Shown here: piece by piece, positions 9,132 to 18,090 of the stretch
Layout of the letters: every line of letters begins with the position of its first letter
Numbering within the stretch: position 1 is the stretch's first letter
NCBI GenBank assembly: GCA_905479945.1
Contig: CAJQOP010000025.1
Location: forward strand, 1 to 64,000
Length of the DNA: 64,000 nt
DNA from: an uncultured Glaciecola sp.
Lineage (GTDB): Bacteria > Pseudomonadota > Gammaproteobacteria > Enterobacterales > Alteromonadaceae
Direction of reading: 5' to 3'
The notes under the pieces: generated by a model
Databases searched by the model: none
What the model was told of the DNA's origin: nothing
Seen by the model: the letters and a program-made list of their open reading frames with translations, nothing else
Program-made: the position numbers and the translations under genes

Positions 9132-12059
9132 GTGGGAAAAGACATAGTGGAATTGAAACCAAGTATCGTTCGGTACTTATTTTTTATTAGCGTATTGATT
9201 ATAGCTGGGGCATGGCCGCAGTATACTTTGGCGCAGGAATCACTTACCTCAACAATAGCGGAAAACCATCCAAGCATTGTTGAGGCTAAAGATTTCTCAC
9301 GCTCTGTTAATTTGAGAAACATCGCGGATTTACATTACACAAGCAAAGGACTCTTGCTCTCAGATGTACTTCAGCTCACGCAGTGGGAACAAGCATTTTC
9401 ACTAGCGCTTATACCCGAAAATAGAGTCTTGTGGCTTAGATTCCAAATTCAAAACACTGGGAATAATAATGAACCGTTGATGTTGATTGCAGGAAATACA
9501 TTCATCGATCGAGTTGACGGATTCTTGGTGGATGAACAAGGCCGAATTATACAATCAATTCAACACAATAACGCGAACTCTAGTTCAACTAGTAGCAGTT
9601 TGCATGGCTTTAAAATGGCCATCGTTTCACGTCCGAATCAATTACTAAGCGTTTACTTGCGTATTCATGATGATGGCCCGGCTATGCTGCCTATTGAGTT
9701 ATGGAATGAACAGCGTTTTGAACAGCAAGACAACGTTCGCCTTATTTTATTAGGGGCTTTAAGTGGTGGCTTATCTTTACTAGCGACATACTTTCTCCTT
9801 ACCTACATGCTGAAGCATGCGCCAGCACGCTTTTGGTTTGCTATTTTTGCAGTCGCTTCAATGACAACCTTGCTTAGCGCTGAAGGTATATTACCAAGCC
9901 TATTTAACTTACCTGCTTTTGCTGCTGAAATAACCGCGTTTAGTTTAACCATTAGCTTATTTGCGGCGATTAAGATTGGGCGAGATATTTTTTCGCCGAT
10001 TTCTGTTTGGTGGTCGCGTGCCCATTACACTCTGCTAGTTGTGCCTATTGTTACGCTGTTTTTATACAATGATTTTTGGCAACTTATCGCAATACTAGCC
10101 GTTATTATCGTCTTTTTGTTAAGCAAATTATTTGCGACCCTCCTCTACCGCTCGAAAATAGATTTGCGCAGCACCATTATTTATTTCTGTGGCTGGATTG
10201 CTTTAGGCTTAGTTGCCGTGTTGGAAGCATCATCCTTTGTTCAAGGTACAAGTCATTTAGGAGGTTCAGCCGCCTTACCTTTTGCCTTTAATTGTTTTGG
10301 GATCATGCTGATTGGCGTAGCCATAATCAGTCGCGAACATTCAATATTATATAGGCAAGAGCATGAACAGGCTCAAGTTATTGCTAATTTGCAACACTTC
10401 GCGGATGTATTCGACAATAATGCTGAAGGACTATATGCAGCAAAATCTGACGGCACCCTATTGCGCGTGAATCCTGCCTTAACGTCACTTTTTGGATTTG
10501 ATTCCGAGCAAGCCCTTCTAGCAGCCTATAGTAAAATACACAATTTCTTTTCAGACCCTATTGAAGCCGACCTGCTATTAGGTGAACTTGCTGCTCAACA
10601 AACTGTGCTAGGAAAAGAGTTTAGAGGAAAGTGCACTAATGGGCGCGAGTTTTGGTTTTCAATCTCAAGCCAAGTGGTCAAAGCGCCAGGGCAGGCAGAG
10701 CATTTTGGTAGCTTGTTTGATATTACCGAGCGCCGAGTCAATCAAATTAATCTGCAATATCTAAATACCCATGATCAATTAACAGGACTGCATAATCGTC
10801 GTCACTTCTTACACTTGCTAGATGAAAAAATAAGCCAAAGCAATGCTGATGATACCAATTTTGCTCTGCTATATATTGACGTTGATCAGTTCAAAATAAT
10901 TAATGATACATGCGGCCATACTGCTGGTGACGTTTTTATTAAGGAACTAGCGCAGATGCTGTATGACGTGTTCGAACCAAAATCTGTTTTTGCACGCCTG
11001 AGTGCTGACGAGTTCGGACTTATTGTTGAATATCAAGATGAGCAAAAAATATCAGAAATAACACAGAAGATACTAAATAAAGTACGTGGTTTTGAATTTA
11101 AATGGGATCGCCACCGTTTCACTCAAAGCGTTAGTATCGGCATAGCTAAGCATGAACTCAATACAATTTCTGCCGAAGAGTTGTTGAGCTTCGCTGATAC
11201 CGCATGCATTGTAGCCAAAGAAAGCGGACGCGATAAAGTTCATGAGTATTCCAAAGACCTTGGCTCTAAAAACAACTATGAACGAGAACTTTTTTGGGTC
11301 AATGAGGTAAGTCGCGCACTGAAAGAGGACGCTTTTGAACTCTATTATCAGCACTATCGCCCACTAAATAAGTCGGACGAATCAGATTACTATGAAATTC
11401 TAATTCGCTTAAGAACACAAGAGGGCCATGTGACTGCCCCTGAATTCTTTATGCCTGCGGCAGAACGTTATAATTTAAGTAATAAGATAGACAAGTGGGT
11501 AATTGAAAGCTATTTCAAATGGCTCAACACGCACCCCGAGCATATGGACATATTGAATAAGTGTAATATCAATATTACCGGGCCGTCATTATCTGATGAA
11601 GATTTTCAATTTTTCTTATTGAATGCATTTGAAAAGTATCAAATTCCGCACGACAAAATTTGCTTCGAAATAACTGAAACCATGGCAATTATTAAAATGA
11701 ATGACGCTATTTCATTCATCAAACAGTTCAAGCAGCTCGGCTGTACTTTTGCTCTTGACGACTTTGGCAGCGGCTTCTCAAGCTATGGATATTTGAAAAA
11801 CCTACCTGTCGACTACGTTAAAATCGACGGTAACTTCATTCGCGATATTCTGTCCGACCCTATCGATCTTGCTATGGTGACCTCGATCCGAGACGTAGCA
11901 GATGCAATGAACATCAAAACTGTCGCTGAATTTGTGGAGTCCGACGACATCATGGTACAGCTTGGAAAAATGGGATTAGATTACGCACAAGGATTTTGTA
12001 TTGCAAAACCTGCTCCCTTAGTTGACTTTGTATCGTATAATGCACGTGACAGCCAGTAA
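9132..12059 (+). CDS. 7TMR-DISM membrane protein with PAS, degenerate GGDEF and EAL domains
   Basis: A 975-residue c-di-GMP protein. In order: a signal segment ending near TLAQ, a periplasmic DISMED2-like sensor (about 60-190), seven membrane segments (about 200-400), PAS (about 415-535), GGDEF (about 545-700) and EAL (about 720-965). The diguanylate cyclase signature reads SADEF instead of GGDEF and no RxxD inhibitory site is seen, so that domain is probably inactive or regulatory. The EAL domain keeps EILIRL, NITG, EITET, DDFGSG, VKIDG and VAEF, consistent with active c-di-GMP phosphodiesterase. GTG 9132 overlaps the AAGGTGGG site; GTG 9147 is an equally plausible start. Confidence 0.92.
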   Translation: MGKDIVELKPSIVRYLFFISVLIIAGAWPQYTLAQESLTSTIAENHPSIVEAKDFSRSVNLRNIADLHYTSKGLLLSDVLQLTQWEQAFSLALIPENRVLWLRFQIQNTGNNNEPLMLIAGNTFIDRVDGFLVDEQGRIIQSIQHNNANSSSTSSSLHGFKMAIVSRPNQLLSVYLRIHDDGPAMLPIELWNEQRFEQQDNVRLILLGALSGGLSLLATYFLLTYMLKHAPARFWFAIFAVASMTTLLSAEGILPSLFNLPAFAAEITAFSLTISLFAAIKIGRDIFSPISVWWSRAHYTLLVVPIVTLFLYNDFWQLIAILAVIIVFLLSKLFATLLYRSKIDLRSTIIYFCGWIALGLVAVLEASSFVQGTSHLGGSAALPFAFNCFGIMLIGVAIISREHSILYRQEHEQAQVIANLQHFADVFDNNAEGLYAAKSDGTLLRVNPALTSLFGFDSEQALLAAYSKIHNFFSDPIEADLLLGELAAQQTVLGKEFRGKCTNGREFWFSISSQVVKAPGQAEHFGSLFDITERRVNQINLQYLNTHDQLTGLHNRRHFLHLLDEKISQSNADDTNFALLYIDVDQFKIINDTCGHTAGDVFIKELAQMLYDVFEPKSVFARLSADEFGLIVEYQDEQKISEITQKILNKVRGFEFKWDRHRFTQSVSIGIAKHELNTISAEELLSFADTACIVAKESGRDKVHEYSKDLGSKNNYERELFWVNEVSRALKEDAFELYYQHYRPLNKSDESDYYEILIRLRTQEGHVTAPEFFMPAAERYNLSNKIDKWVIESYFKWLNTHPEHMDILNKCNINITGPSLSDEDFQFFLLNAFEKYQIPHDKICFEITETMAIIKMNDAISFIKQFKQLGCTFALDDFGSGFSSYGYLKNLPVDYVKIDGNFIRDILSDPIDLAMVTSIRDVADAMNIKTVAEFVESDDIMVQLGKMGLDYAQGFCIAKPAPLVDFVSYNARDSQ

Positions 12060-12144
12060 AGCGCGCGTTAAAAAGAGTCGCGCTGTTGTAAAAACACATT
12101 TCATACCCACATATCGCTTACCCTGAGGTCAACTAGCTAGTTAT

Positions 12145-12762
12145 ATGAGTAATCCATACACATCTTTTGAATTTGTTAGCCGTGCAAAACTTCCCACTAA
12201 ATTTGGGCAATTTGTTATTCATGGTTTTATAGACACTTCAAATAACCAAGAGCATATTGCCCTCTCGTATGGTGAATGGTCTGTGGAAGACGTTGTGCCT
12301 ATTCGAATTCACTCTGAATGTTTGACTGGCGATGCTCTTTTCAGTACTAAATGTGATTGCGGTTTTCAGTTGGAGCGGGCATTACAGAATATTGCTGCCA
12401 ATGGCGCAGGAGTCTTACTGTACTTGCGCCAAGAAGGTCGAGGAATTGGCTTACTCAATAAAATTAAGGCTTATAGTTTGCAAGATGAAGGCTATGACAC
12501 CGTTGAAGCTAACGAACATTTGGGTTTTGATGCTGACTTGCGTGACTACAGTATTTGCAAAACGATGCTAGACACTCTTAAGGTAAAGCGCGTAGAGCTG
12601 ATGACCAACAATCCTAAAAAGCTAAACGCATTAAGAGATATGGGTATTGACGTCGTTAAGCGCACACCAATAGACCATGGCATTACTGAAGCCAACAAAG
12701 GCTATCTCAAAACCAAAACTGAGAAATTAGGCCACACATTTAACACCGACCATTTAAAATAA
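12145..12762 (+). CDS. ribA: GTP cyclohydrolase II
   Basis: This is the first enzyme of riboflavin synthesis, opening GTP to the diaminopyrimidine. The 205-residue length fits stand-alone RibA. Zinc ligands lie in HSECLTGD and KCDCGFQLE. The catalytic region is LRQEGRGIGL followed by KIKAYSLQDEGYDTVEAN, and the conserved MTNNPKK is present. It is monocistronic here, without other rib genes. Confidence 0.95.
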   Translation: MSNPYTSFEFVSRAKLPTKFGQFVIHGFIDTSNNQEHIALSYGEWSVEDVVPIRIHSECLTGDALFSTKCDCGFQLERALQNIAANGAGVLLYLRQEGRGIGLLNKIKAYSLQDEGYDTVEANEHLGFDADLRDYSICKTMLDTLKVKRVELMTNNPKKLNALRDMGIDVVKRTPIDHGITEANKGYLKTKTEKLGHTFNTDHLK

Positions 12763-12843
12763 AATCCACCTGAATAATTGTGTTCAGTTTCGGTTAAGTT
12801 TACTTATAGTATAAATAGAGGTATCCAAGTAAGGGGTATCGTT

Positions 12844-14391
12844 ATGAATACGAATCAAAAAGTTAAAACAAGCAAACCTAGATTATCAGCAAGAGCAGCC
12901 AAAACGATTGGCTACACGGCTTTATTAACATTGTCGTTAACTGTGGGAATGCATTATTCGCAAGCCACTCCATTACAGGCTGAAAACGTTTATGGCTACA
13001 AACAGAATCAAACTCAAAATGAGTCTGATCAGTTAGATGCAGCGCTTGCGCCCATAGCCCTATATCCGGACTCTCTGTTAACGCATATATTAATTGCGTC
13101 TACCTATCCATTGGAAGTTATCGAAGCAGCCCGCTTTATTCAGCAGCATTCAAAGTTCGATCTCGAAGATTATGAAGAAAATGGCTTGAGTAAAGAAACT
13201 ATTGAAGCGATTCAAGAAGACGCGCTCGAATATGGCTGGGATGCTTCAGTTGTCGCATTAACTGCGTTTCCAGATATTTTGAACAACATGAGCGATGACT
13301 TAAGTTGGTTAAGCGATTTGGGCGACGCCTTTGAAGAAGACCAAGAGTTGGTGCTTAGCCGCGTGCAAAAGCTCAGAGAACTAGCTTACGACCAAGGTAA
13401 CTTACAAAATGACGAGCAGGTCGAAGTCGTTGTTGAACAAGAACAAGACACGCGGGTAATTGTTATCCAGCCACGTCGTCATGAAGTTGTTTATGTTCCG
13501 TATTACGACACAGCTTCTATTTATGGTCCAAGCTGGCACATTAATTCTTCATATCGCTGGTCGAGACCTTATTACGCTCGCAATTATCGCTACGGTCATG
13601 TGTACTTCTCGCCCGCTGCGTACATTGGTAGCCGATTGTTATTCGGTGGTATTCACTGGAGTAATCGTCATATTTCAATCAATCGAGATTGGTCGTATAG
13701 AAACGCACGCCACTATAGTTATAGGAATACTCACTATAAGCGTGTTCATCACAAAGAATATCAGCGTTGGAGACCAGCTAAGCGTCATACACGGCATGCT
13801 GAGCGCCAAAAATATGTAGGTAATCAAGTTGGCAGAAATACAAGTCACAAAGCGTTTAAGCGCAACAAGTGGGTAACTAACAAGCACAGCGAGTTTGCTA
13901 ACGTTCGAAGCTCTTATAAAAGCTCTTATAAAAGCTCTTATAAAAACGCTAACAGAAGCGTTTCAAAATCGGAAAATCGCAACGCTAAACAGCAAAAACT
14001 GTATAGAAAAAATGACAAAACGCTTTCACGCCAGGCAAAGCCTGCCGAAAGAACGGTAATTAGACGAAATGATAAGCAACTGAAGCAGGCCAACGTTAAT
14101 AAGTCTTCGCAAAAAGCGATCACTAAAACAAAAATAACAAGAGAAAAGCGCACTGCGCAGCAGCGCCAGGCATCGAAGCCACAACGCCAGGCATCGAAGC
14201 CGCAACGTCAAGCATCGAAGCCACAACGCCAGGTATCGAAGCCGCAACGCCAGGTATCGAAGCCACAACGTCAGGTATCGAAGCCACAACGTCAGACATC
14301 GAAGCCACAACGTCAGGCATCGAAGCCTCAGCGTCAAGCATCGAAGCCTCAGCGTAAAAGTACGCAAAATTCGAAAATGGCAAAGCGATAG
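12844..14391 (+). CDS. DUF3300 family exported protein with basic repeat tail
   Basis: The N-terminal half matches DUF3300 (YacH-like), with the segment LDAALAPIALYPDSLLTHIL and VVYVPYYD after an uncleaved or cleaved hydrophobic leader. ATG 12844 is preferred over the track start because AAGGGG lies 7 bases upstream. The C-terminal half is rich in Arg, Lys, His and Tyr. It carries three SSYK repeats, then nine heptapeptides QRQ(A/V/T)SKP. Such a basic tail could bind acidic polymers or nucleic acid at the envelope, but that is inference; the family has no settled function. Confidence 0.85.
   Translation: MNTNQKVKTSKPRLSARAAKTIGYTALLTLSLTVGMHYSQATPLQAENVYGYKQNQTQNESDQLDAALAPIALYPDSLLTHILIASTYPLEVIEAARFIQQHSKFDLEDYEENGLSKETIEAIQEDALEYGWDASVVALTAFPDILNNMSDDLSWLSDLGDAFEEDQELVLSRVQKLRELAYDQGNLQNDEQVEVVVEQEQDTRVIVIQPRRHEVVYVPYYDTASIYGPSWHINSSYRWSRPYYARNYRYGHVYFSPAAYIGSRLLFGGIHWSNRHISINRDWSYRNARHYSYRNTHYKRVHHKEYQRWRPAKRHTRHAERQKYVGNQVGRNTSHKAFKRNKWVTNKHSEFANVRSSYKSSYKSSYKNANRSVSKSENRNAKQQKLYRKNDKTLSRQAKPAERTVIRRNDKQLKQANVNKSSQKAITKTKITREKRTAQQRQASKPQRQASKPQRQASKPQRQVSKPQRQVSKPQRQVSKPQRQTSKPQRQASKPQRQASKPQRKSTQNSKMAKR
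13909..13944 (+). repeat. Three tandem 12-bp units inside the DUF3300 gene
   Basis: Three exact copies of AGCTCTTATAAA encode the SSYK repeats. In-frame units keep the gene open if copy number changes. Confidence 0.9.
14161..14349 (+). repeat. Nine tandem 21-bp units (VNTR) inside the DUF3300 gene
   Basis: Nine copies of a 21-bp unit (core CAACGCCAGGCATCGAAGCC) encode QRQASKP x3, QRQVSKP x3, QRQTSKP x1 and QRQASKP x2, followed by a broken copy QRKST. The unit is a multiple of three, so gain or loss changes tail length without a frameshift. Confidence 0.95.
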
Positions 14392-14479
14392 TTAAACTGA
14401 ATGTGGAATGGATTAAACAAGCAGTTTTGCGGTAACTCAAGAATTCGCTAACAAAGCAATGGGATAAGTTTGCCGCAGG

Positions 14480-14540
14480 CGTCTATGTATAAGCCAGATT
14501 AAGGGTACTAATCTGGCTTATACATAGACGTTTTTTATTT
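14480..14540 (+). terminator. Strong intrinsic terminator with a 22-bp perfect stem
   Basis: Perfect 22-base arms (left arm begins CGTCTATGTATAAGCC) surround the loop AGGGTAC. TTTTTTATTT follows on the plus strand. This ends the DUF3300 transcript and separates it from the convergent DUF2855 operon. The stem is longer than usual for an intrinsic terminator. Confidence 0.85.
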
Positions 14541-14564
14541 ACGCGTATCAAAGATCAAAAATGA

Positions 14565-15674
14565 CTAAGGCATACGAATAATCAAACCTGATTCCGGTGC
14601 AATTTTACCCTCGCAAACATCTTCAAAAATATCCGACATACCTTGTAAGCCGTCTATATCTGTCATTTTTAACCACTCTCGACTCTTTTCAAAAGAGTAT
14701 TTAAGATATTCTCCGCTCTTTTCTTCAAAGCCTTGCATACCCCATTCTTTAATTCTCTTTTGAAGTTGTGATGGTGCAAAAAAGAATTCACTGCGATCTT
14801 TAATAAAGTCAGGACCGCTATTTGTTTCCTTCCAATGAGTTACACCAACATTTGAGCAAAAACGCATGTTGTCACCTAAGTGCCTATGCAAATCATTGAG
14901 CACGCTGCCGTTACCCGACATGTCGACAATCAAAGTAGGCTTGCTAGCATCGATTTCGCTTATTTGGTCATAAGAAAGCGTGCGATCATAAGCACCTAAG
15001 CCCTTGACCATTTCTTTATTTCGAGTGGACGTTAACGCAACCTGGCTTGGGGCACTGCTATCGTTAGAGATACCATAAGCTAAACCAGTGCTGGTTTTGC
15101 TCGACGCACTCAACATGACAACTTGCGTTGCACCAAACCAATCATTGCTTTTGAAGAAGTCATATAGCGCAAATGAGGTTAAATGCAGTGGGTAAAGGAG
15201 CATGCGATCATCTTCGAACGCTTTTTCAGATGTTGCTGCTGACTCTACCTTGCGGTAAATATTATAGCCTACAGGCAATGCAGCGCGATGCGACGAACCA
15301 TCAATCCAAGCTGTAGGGCTAACTTTTGTCGGCTTCATAAGTAAATGAGATGCGGGTGGGAAATACCCAAACAGGCGTTCTCCAACAGGCACTTCGGCAT
15401 TGTTAGATTCAATAACATCTGCAAATCCCCAAACTGGTAATATACCCCAACCTGCTATGTCATCGCTTGTTTGCCCGGCGCTAGCGTGTGGCGGAAAAAA
15501 CTGCCAATAGCCTATTTGCTCGCCCACAACAGCATAGGTAATGTTATTTGCGGTGAGTGCAAATTTATCAACTTTAACCAAAACTTCATCATCAGCAAGC
15601 GTGCTGTTAGTCAAATCAACATCTATAATTCTGCAATTGGAATAGTTGCTTTTACTTATCTGAAATTCATTCAT
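14565..15674 (-). CDS. DUF2855 family protein
   Basis: A 369-residue protein recognised as DUF2855 from its N-terminal half, which includes LVKVDKFALTANNITYAVVG and IGYWQFFP. The layout resembles a medium-chain dehydrogenase/reductase-like fold (a GroES-like start, then a nucleotide-binding-like part around VVMLSASSKTSTGLAYG), but catalytic residues are not obvious. It overlaps the upstream flavin monooxygenase by 4 bases (ATGA), so the two are translationally coupled and likely act in one pathway. Function is unknown. Confidence 0.82.
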   Translation of the reverse strand: MNEFQISKSNYSNCRIIDVDLTNSTLADDEVLVKVDKFALTANNITYAVVGEQIGYWQFFPPHASAGQTSDDIAGWGILPVWGFADVIESNNAEVPVGERLFGYFPPASHLLMKPTKVSPTAWIDGSSHRAALPVGYNIYRKVESAATSEKAFEDDRMLLYPLHLTSFALYDFFKSNDWFGATQVVMLSASSKTSTGLAYGISNDSSAPSQVALTSTRNKEMVKGLGAYDRTLSYDQISEIDASKPTLIVDMSGNGSVLNDLHRHLGDNMRFCSNVGVTHWKETNSGPDFIKDRSEFFFAPSQLQKRIKEWGMQGFEEKSGEYLKYSFEKSREWLKMTDIDGLQGMSDIFEDVCEGKIAPESGLIIRMP

Positions 15675-17098
15675 GCAGTTTGTCCTTTTTGGATTGAAGC
15701 TAAATAGCCTTGCAGTTTCGCCATTGCAGGTTGTGCATTGTCCTTCATGCGCTTAAGTATCATCAACTTTTCTATATCATCTTCTTTAACCGAGCGAACC
15801 AGTTGGCTGAAACCGTCTAATCTATTGTTCAGCATCCATGTTCTTAAGCTCTCGTCTCTGCCCCAAATATATTGATTCATCATATTAGTTGCGGTTAGTT
15901 GTAACCAATCAAGATCGGCATTGGGCAGCGGTACAACGTTACAAAGTTTATTTCTTATCTCGTCGTTAGGATAAGAGGCCTCAACATGTGCAATAAAAGC
16001 AGCGCTGAATACCGGCTGATATGAACGTACAGTTTGCGGCGTTATCAAGCCCTCTTCGAATATAGGTTTTATTGCTAAATTGGATATCGCACTGGCAGAA
16101 CAATCAACATGGATGTGCTGAGCAGTTGTGGCTATTTCACCTTCTTGAAGTTGGATTTTGTCTTTACCAATACTTTTCACTCTGCCCATTCGAACGACAT
16201 TTTTGACGCGCCTCATTTCAGCAAGCTCCATCTTACTTATGGTTGCAGCATGAAACATTTTTGGCCAAACATTTTCGTCTAGCCTTAAGAATACACCAGC
16301 TTCTTCTAACCTAGAAAACATATCATTGATAGAAGTAGAGTTTGCTATTGCTTCCATTTGGCTCGCTTGGGCACCGATTGAACTGGTAAAAAATTCTTCT
16401 GTTGGCTGCGTGTTTTGACGGTCGGTTAACCACGCATCTCGGGGCATTATCCAAGTTATATCGTCAGGATTCACGCCATTTTCAAGCAGGAATATAACCG
16501 CATCGATACCGGTTTTTCCTCCACCCACAATCACGTAACCGGGTGGTGGCGTTACTATTTTAGGTAAATCATTTAGCGCAATGAAACGTACGCCATCTTC
16601 AACAGTAAAGTTAGGCGTATGAGTGGAAGGCACCGTGGTTTTCAAGTAAGTACAATCGACCGTTTTCTTGTTTACGTCCACATGATATTGCTGGCCCGTT
16701 AACATTGATTCGAAGTTACCATTGCCTTTATAGTCACACATTGGAAAATACTTAACGCGTCCCGTGGGCAGAAACTGTTCGCGCATTACGTTTTCAAAAT
16801 AAGCACTAATTTCGGCACCTGTGGCTAGCTCATTCAATCCCTTATTTAGGCCAACTTCATCTTTACAACCTTTGCTTAACTCTCGAGAATTCACACCATA
16901 AAACGTTGAAGGCTGATGCAAGGTCACAAATGGATAAGCGACATTCCAATGCCCCCCAGGTTTATGATGGCGATCAATAATAATAATATTGGCGTCAGTT
17001 TCCGTCAGTATTGTGTCGGCAAAAGCCATACCCACTGCGCCACTTCCAACAATAAGATAATCAGTTTTATGTGTTTTTATAGTCATTATTTTGCTCAT
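15671..17098 (-). CDS. FAD-dependent oxidoreductase, flavin monooxygenase-like
   Basis: A 475-residue flavoprotein. The N-terminal FAD-binding Rossmann motif is YLIVGSGAVGMAFAD, followed by the FMO-like segment PGGHWNVAYPFVTLHQPS. A second dinucleotide site is YVIVGGGKTGIDAVIFL, probably for NADPH. This fits a cytosolic NAD(P)H-using monooxygenase or oxidase; the substrate is unknown. It is first gene of a two-gene operon with the DUF2855 protein (4-base overlap) and is divergent from a TetR regulator. The intergenic strip holds ATAACGCTGTTAT (17157-17169), a small dyad that could be the operator, though this is weak. Confidence 0.85.
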   Translation of the reverse strand: MSKIMTIKTHKTDYLIVGSGAVGMAFADTILTETDANIIIIDRHHKPGGHWNVAYPFVTLHQPSTFYGVNSRELSKGCKDEVGLNKGLNELATGAEISAYFENVMREQFLPTGRVKYFPMCDYKGNGNFESMLTGQQYHVDVNKKTVDCTYLKTTVPSTHTPNFTVEDGVRFIALNDLPKIVTPPPGYVIVGGGKTGIDAVIFLLENGVNPDDITWIMPRDAWLTDRQNTQPTEEFFTSSIGAQASQMEAIANSTSINDMFSRLEEAGVFLRLDENVWPKMFHAATISKMELAEMRRVKNVVRMGRVKSIGKDKIQLQEGEIATTAQHIHVDCSASAISNLAIKPIFEEGLITPQTVRSYQPVFSAAFIAHVEASYPNDEIRNKLCNVVPLPNADLDWLQLTATNMMNQYIWGRDESLRTWMLNNRLDGFSQLVRSVKEDDIEKLMILKRMKDNAQPAMAKLQGYLASIQKGQTA

Positions 17099-17269
17099 TG
17101 GTGATATACAATTTCAGACCTTGAGTGCCTGAATATTAAGTGCTTGGTAGTTAAACATAACGCTGTTATAGTTGTCAACGTAATGTATCTTTTGTGACGG
17201 CCAATGTAACTCACCCTTGTCCGAGCCAATAAGTCACAAGCTACTATCAAGAAGCATTAGGAAACAAGA

Positions 17270-17938
17270 TTGAATCAAACAAGCCCGAAAAAGCAGTCAC
17301 TCTCTAAACAAATAGTAGACAAAGCTGAGGTCCCTATTAAAGCGGTAAAGTCGAGTAGCATACATGCCAAAAAACGTATTCTTATTGCCGCTTCGGATTT
17401 ATTTGCAGGCGGCGGTATAGGTGCTTTAAGCGTGAGGTCGATTGCTGACAAAGCGGGTGTATCAACAATAGGAATTTATAGCCACTTTAAAGGCAAGCAG
17501 GGCATATTGGATGCCTTGTTTATAGAGGGGTATCAAATGGTTTATGACACCATGGGGTTCTCACATCAAGGATTGTCACCTAAACAGATTTTACTTCAAG
17601 GCATTAAAGGCTATTTATTATTGGCGCAAGAATATGAGGGCCATTACCGTCTTATTTTTGGCGAGAATGGCAACCAATACACTCCCTCCGACGAAGCCAA
17701 GGAAATGTCATTAACTGCCTTTAGGCGTTTGGTAAAACATTCTTCAGTGATATTACAAGAAAACGCAGACTGGCAATTAAAACAGAAAATTGCCTTAGAG
17801 TTGTGGGCCTTTGTGCATGGATACGTAAGCCTCAAACACCATGCAAGCAGTGCGCTGATTTCCCAAGATCATTGGCATGATATGGCTGTCGATGGTATCA
17901 CAACACATATTGACGCACTCGTTGCAAAATTCTCGTAA
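17270..17938 (+). CDS. TetR/AcrR family transcriptional regulator
   Basis: A 222-residue repressor-type protein with an N-terminal TetR helix-turn-helix (ILIAASDLFAGGGIGALSVR then AGVSTIGIYSHFKGKQGILD). The C-terminal ligand domain has LWAFVHGYVSL, resembling the WHG class of TetR effector domains. A basic N-terminal extension of about 35 residues precedes the HTH. The start is TTG with AGGA about 8 bases upstream. Its divergent position suggests it controls the flavin monooxygenase-DUF2855 operon. Confidence 0.88.
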   Translation: MNQTSPKKQSLSKQIVDKAEVPIKAVKSSSIHAKKRILIAASDLFAGGGIGALSVRSIADKAGVSTIGIYSHFKGKQGILDALFIEGYQMVYDTMGFSHQGLSPKQILLQGIKGYLLLAQEYEGHYRLIFGENGNQYTPSDEAKEMSLTAFRRLVKHSSVILQENADWQLKQKIALELWAFVHGYVSLKHHASSALISQDHWHDMAVDGITTHIDALVAKFS

Positions 17939-18090
17939 ATTGACCACAATTATGAGGTACGGTGATCAATCGGTGCCACTGTTAGATGAAAACACAATTA
18001 GTTCGTCCATGCCTTTTGCGAGCGGCTCGTGATCGGCGGCTATTTAGCAAAAAATTTGTAATCAAAGAATGAACAATCGAAGGAATTAAA

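Noticed and set aside
14026-14367. Minus-strand repeat ORF (LRCLTLRLRC...)
   Set aside because: It is the antisense of the DUF3300 heptad repeats, kept open by repeat composition.
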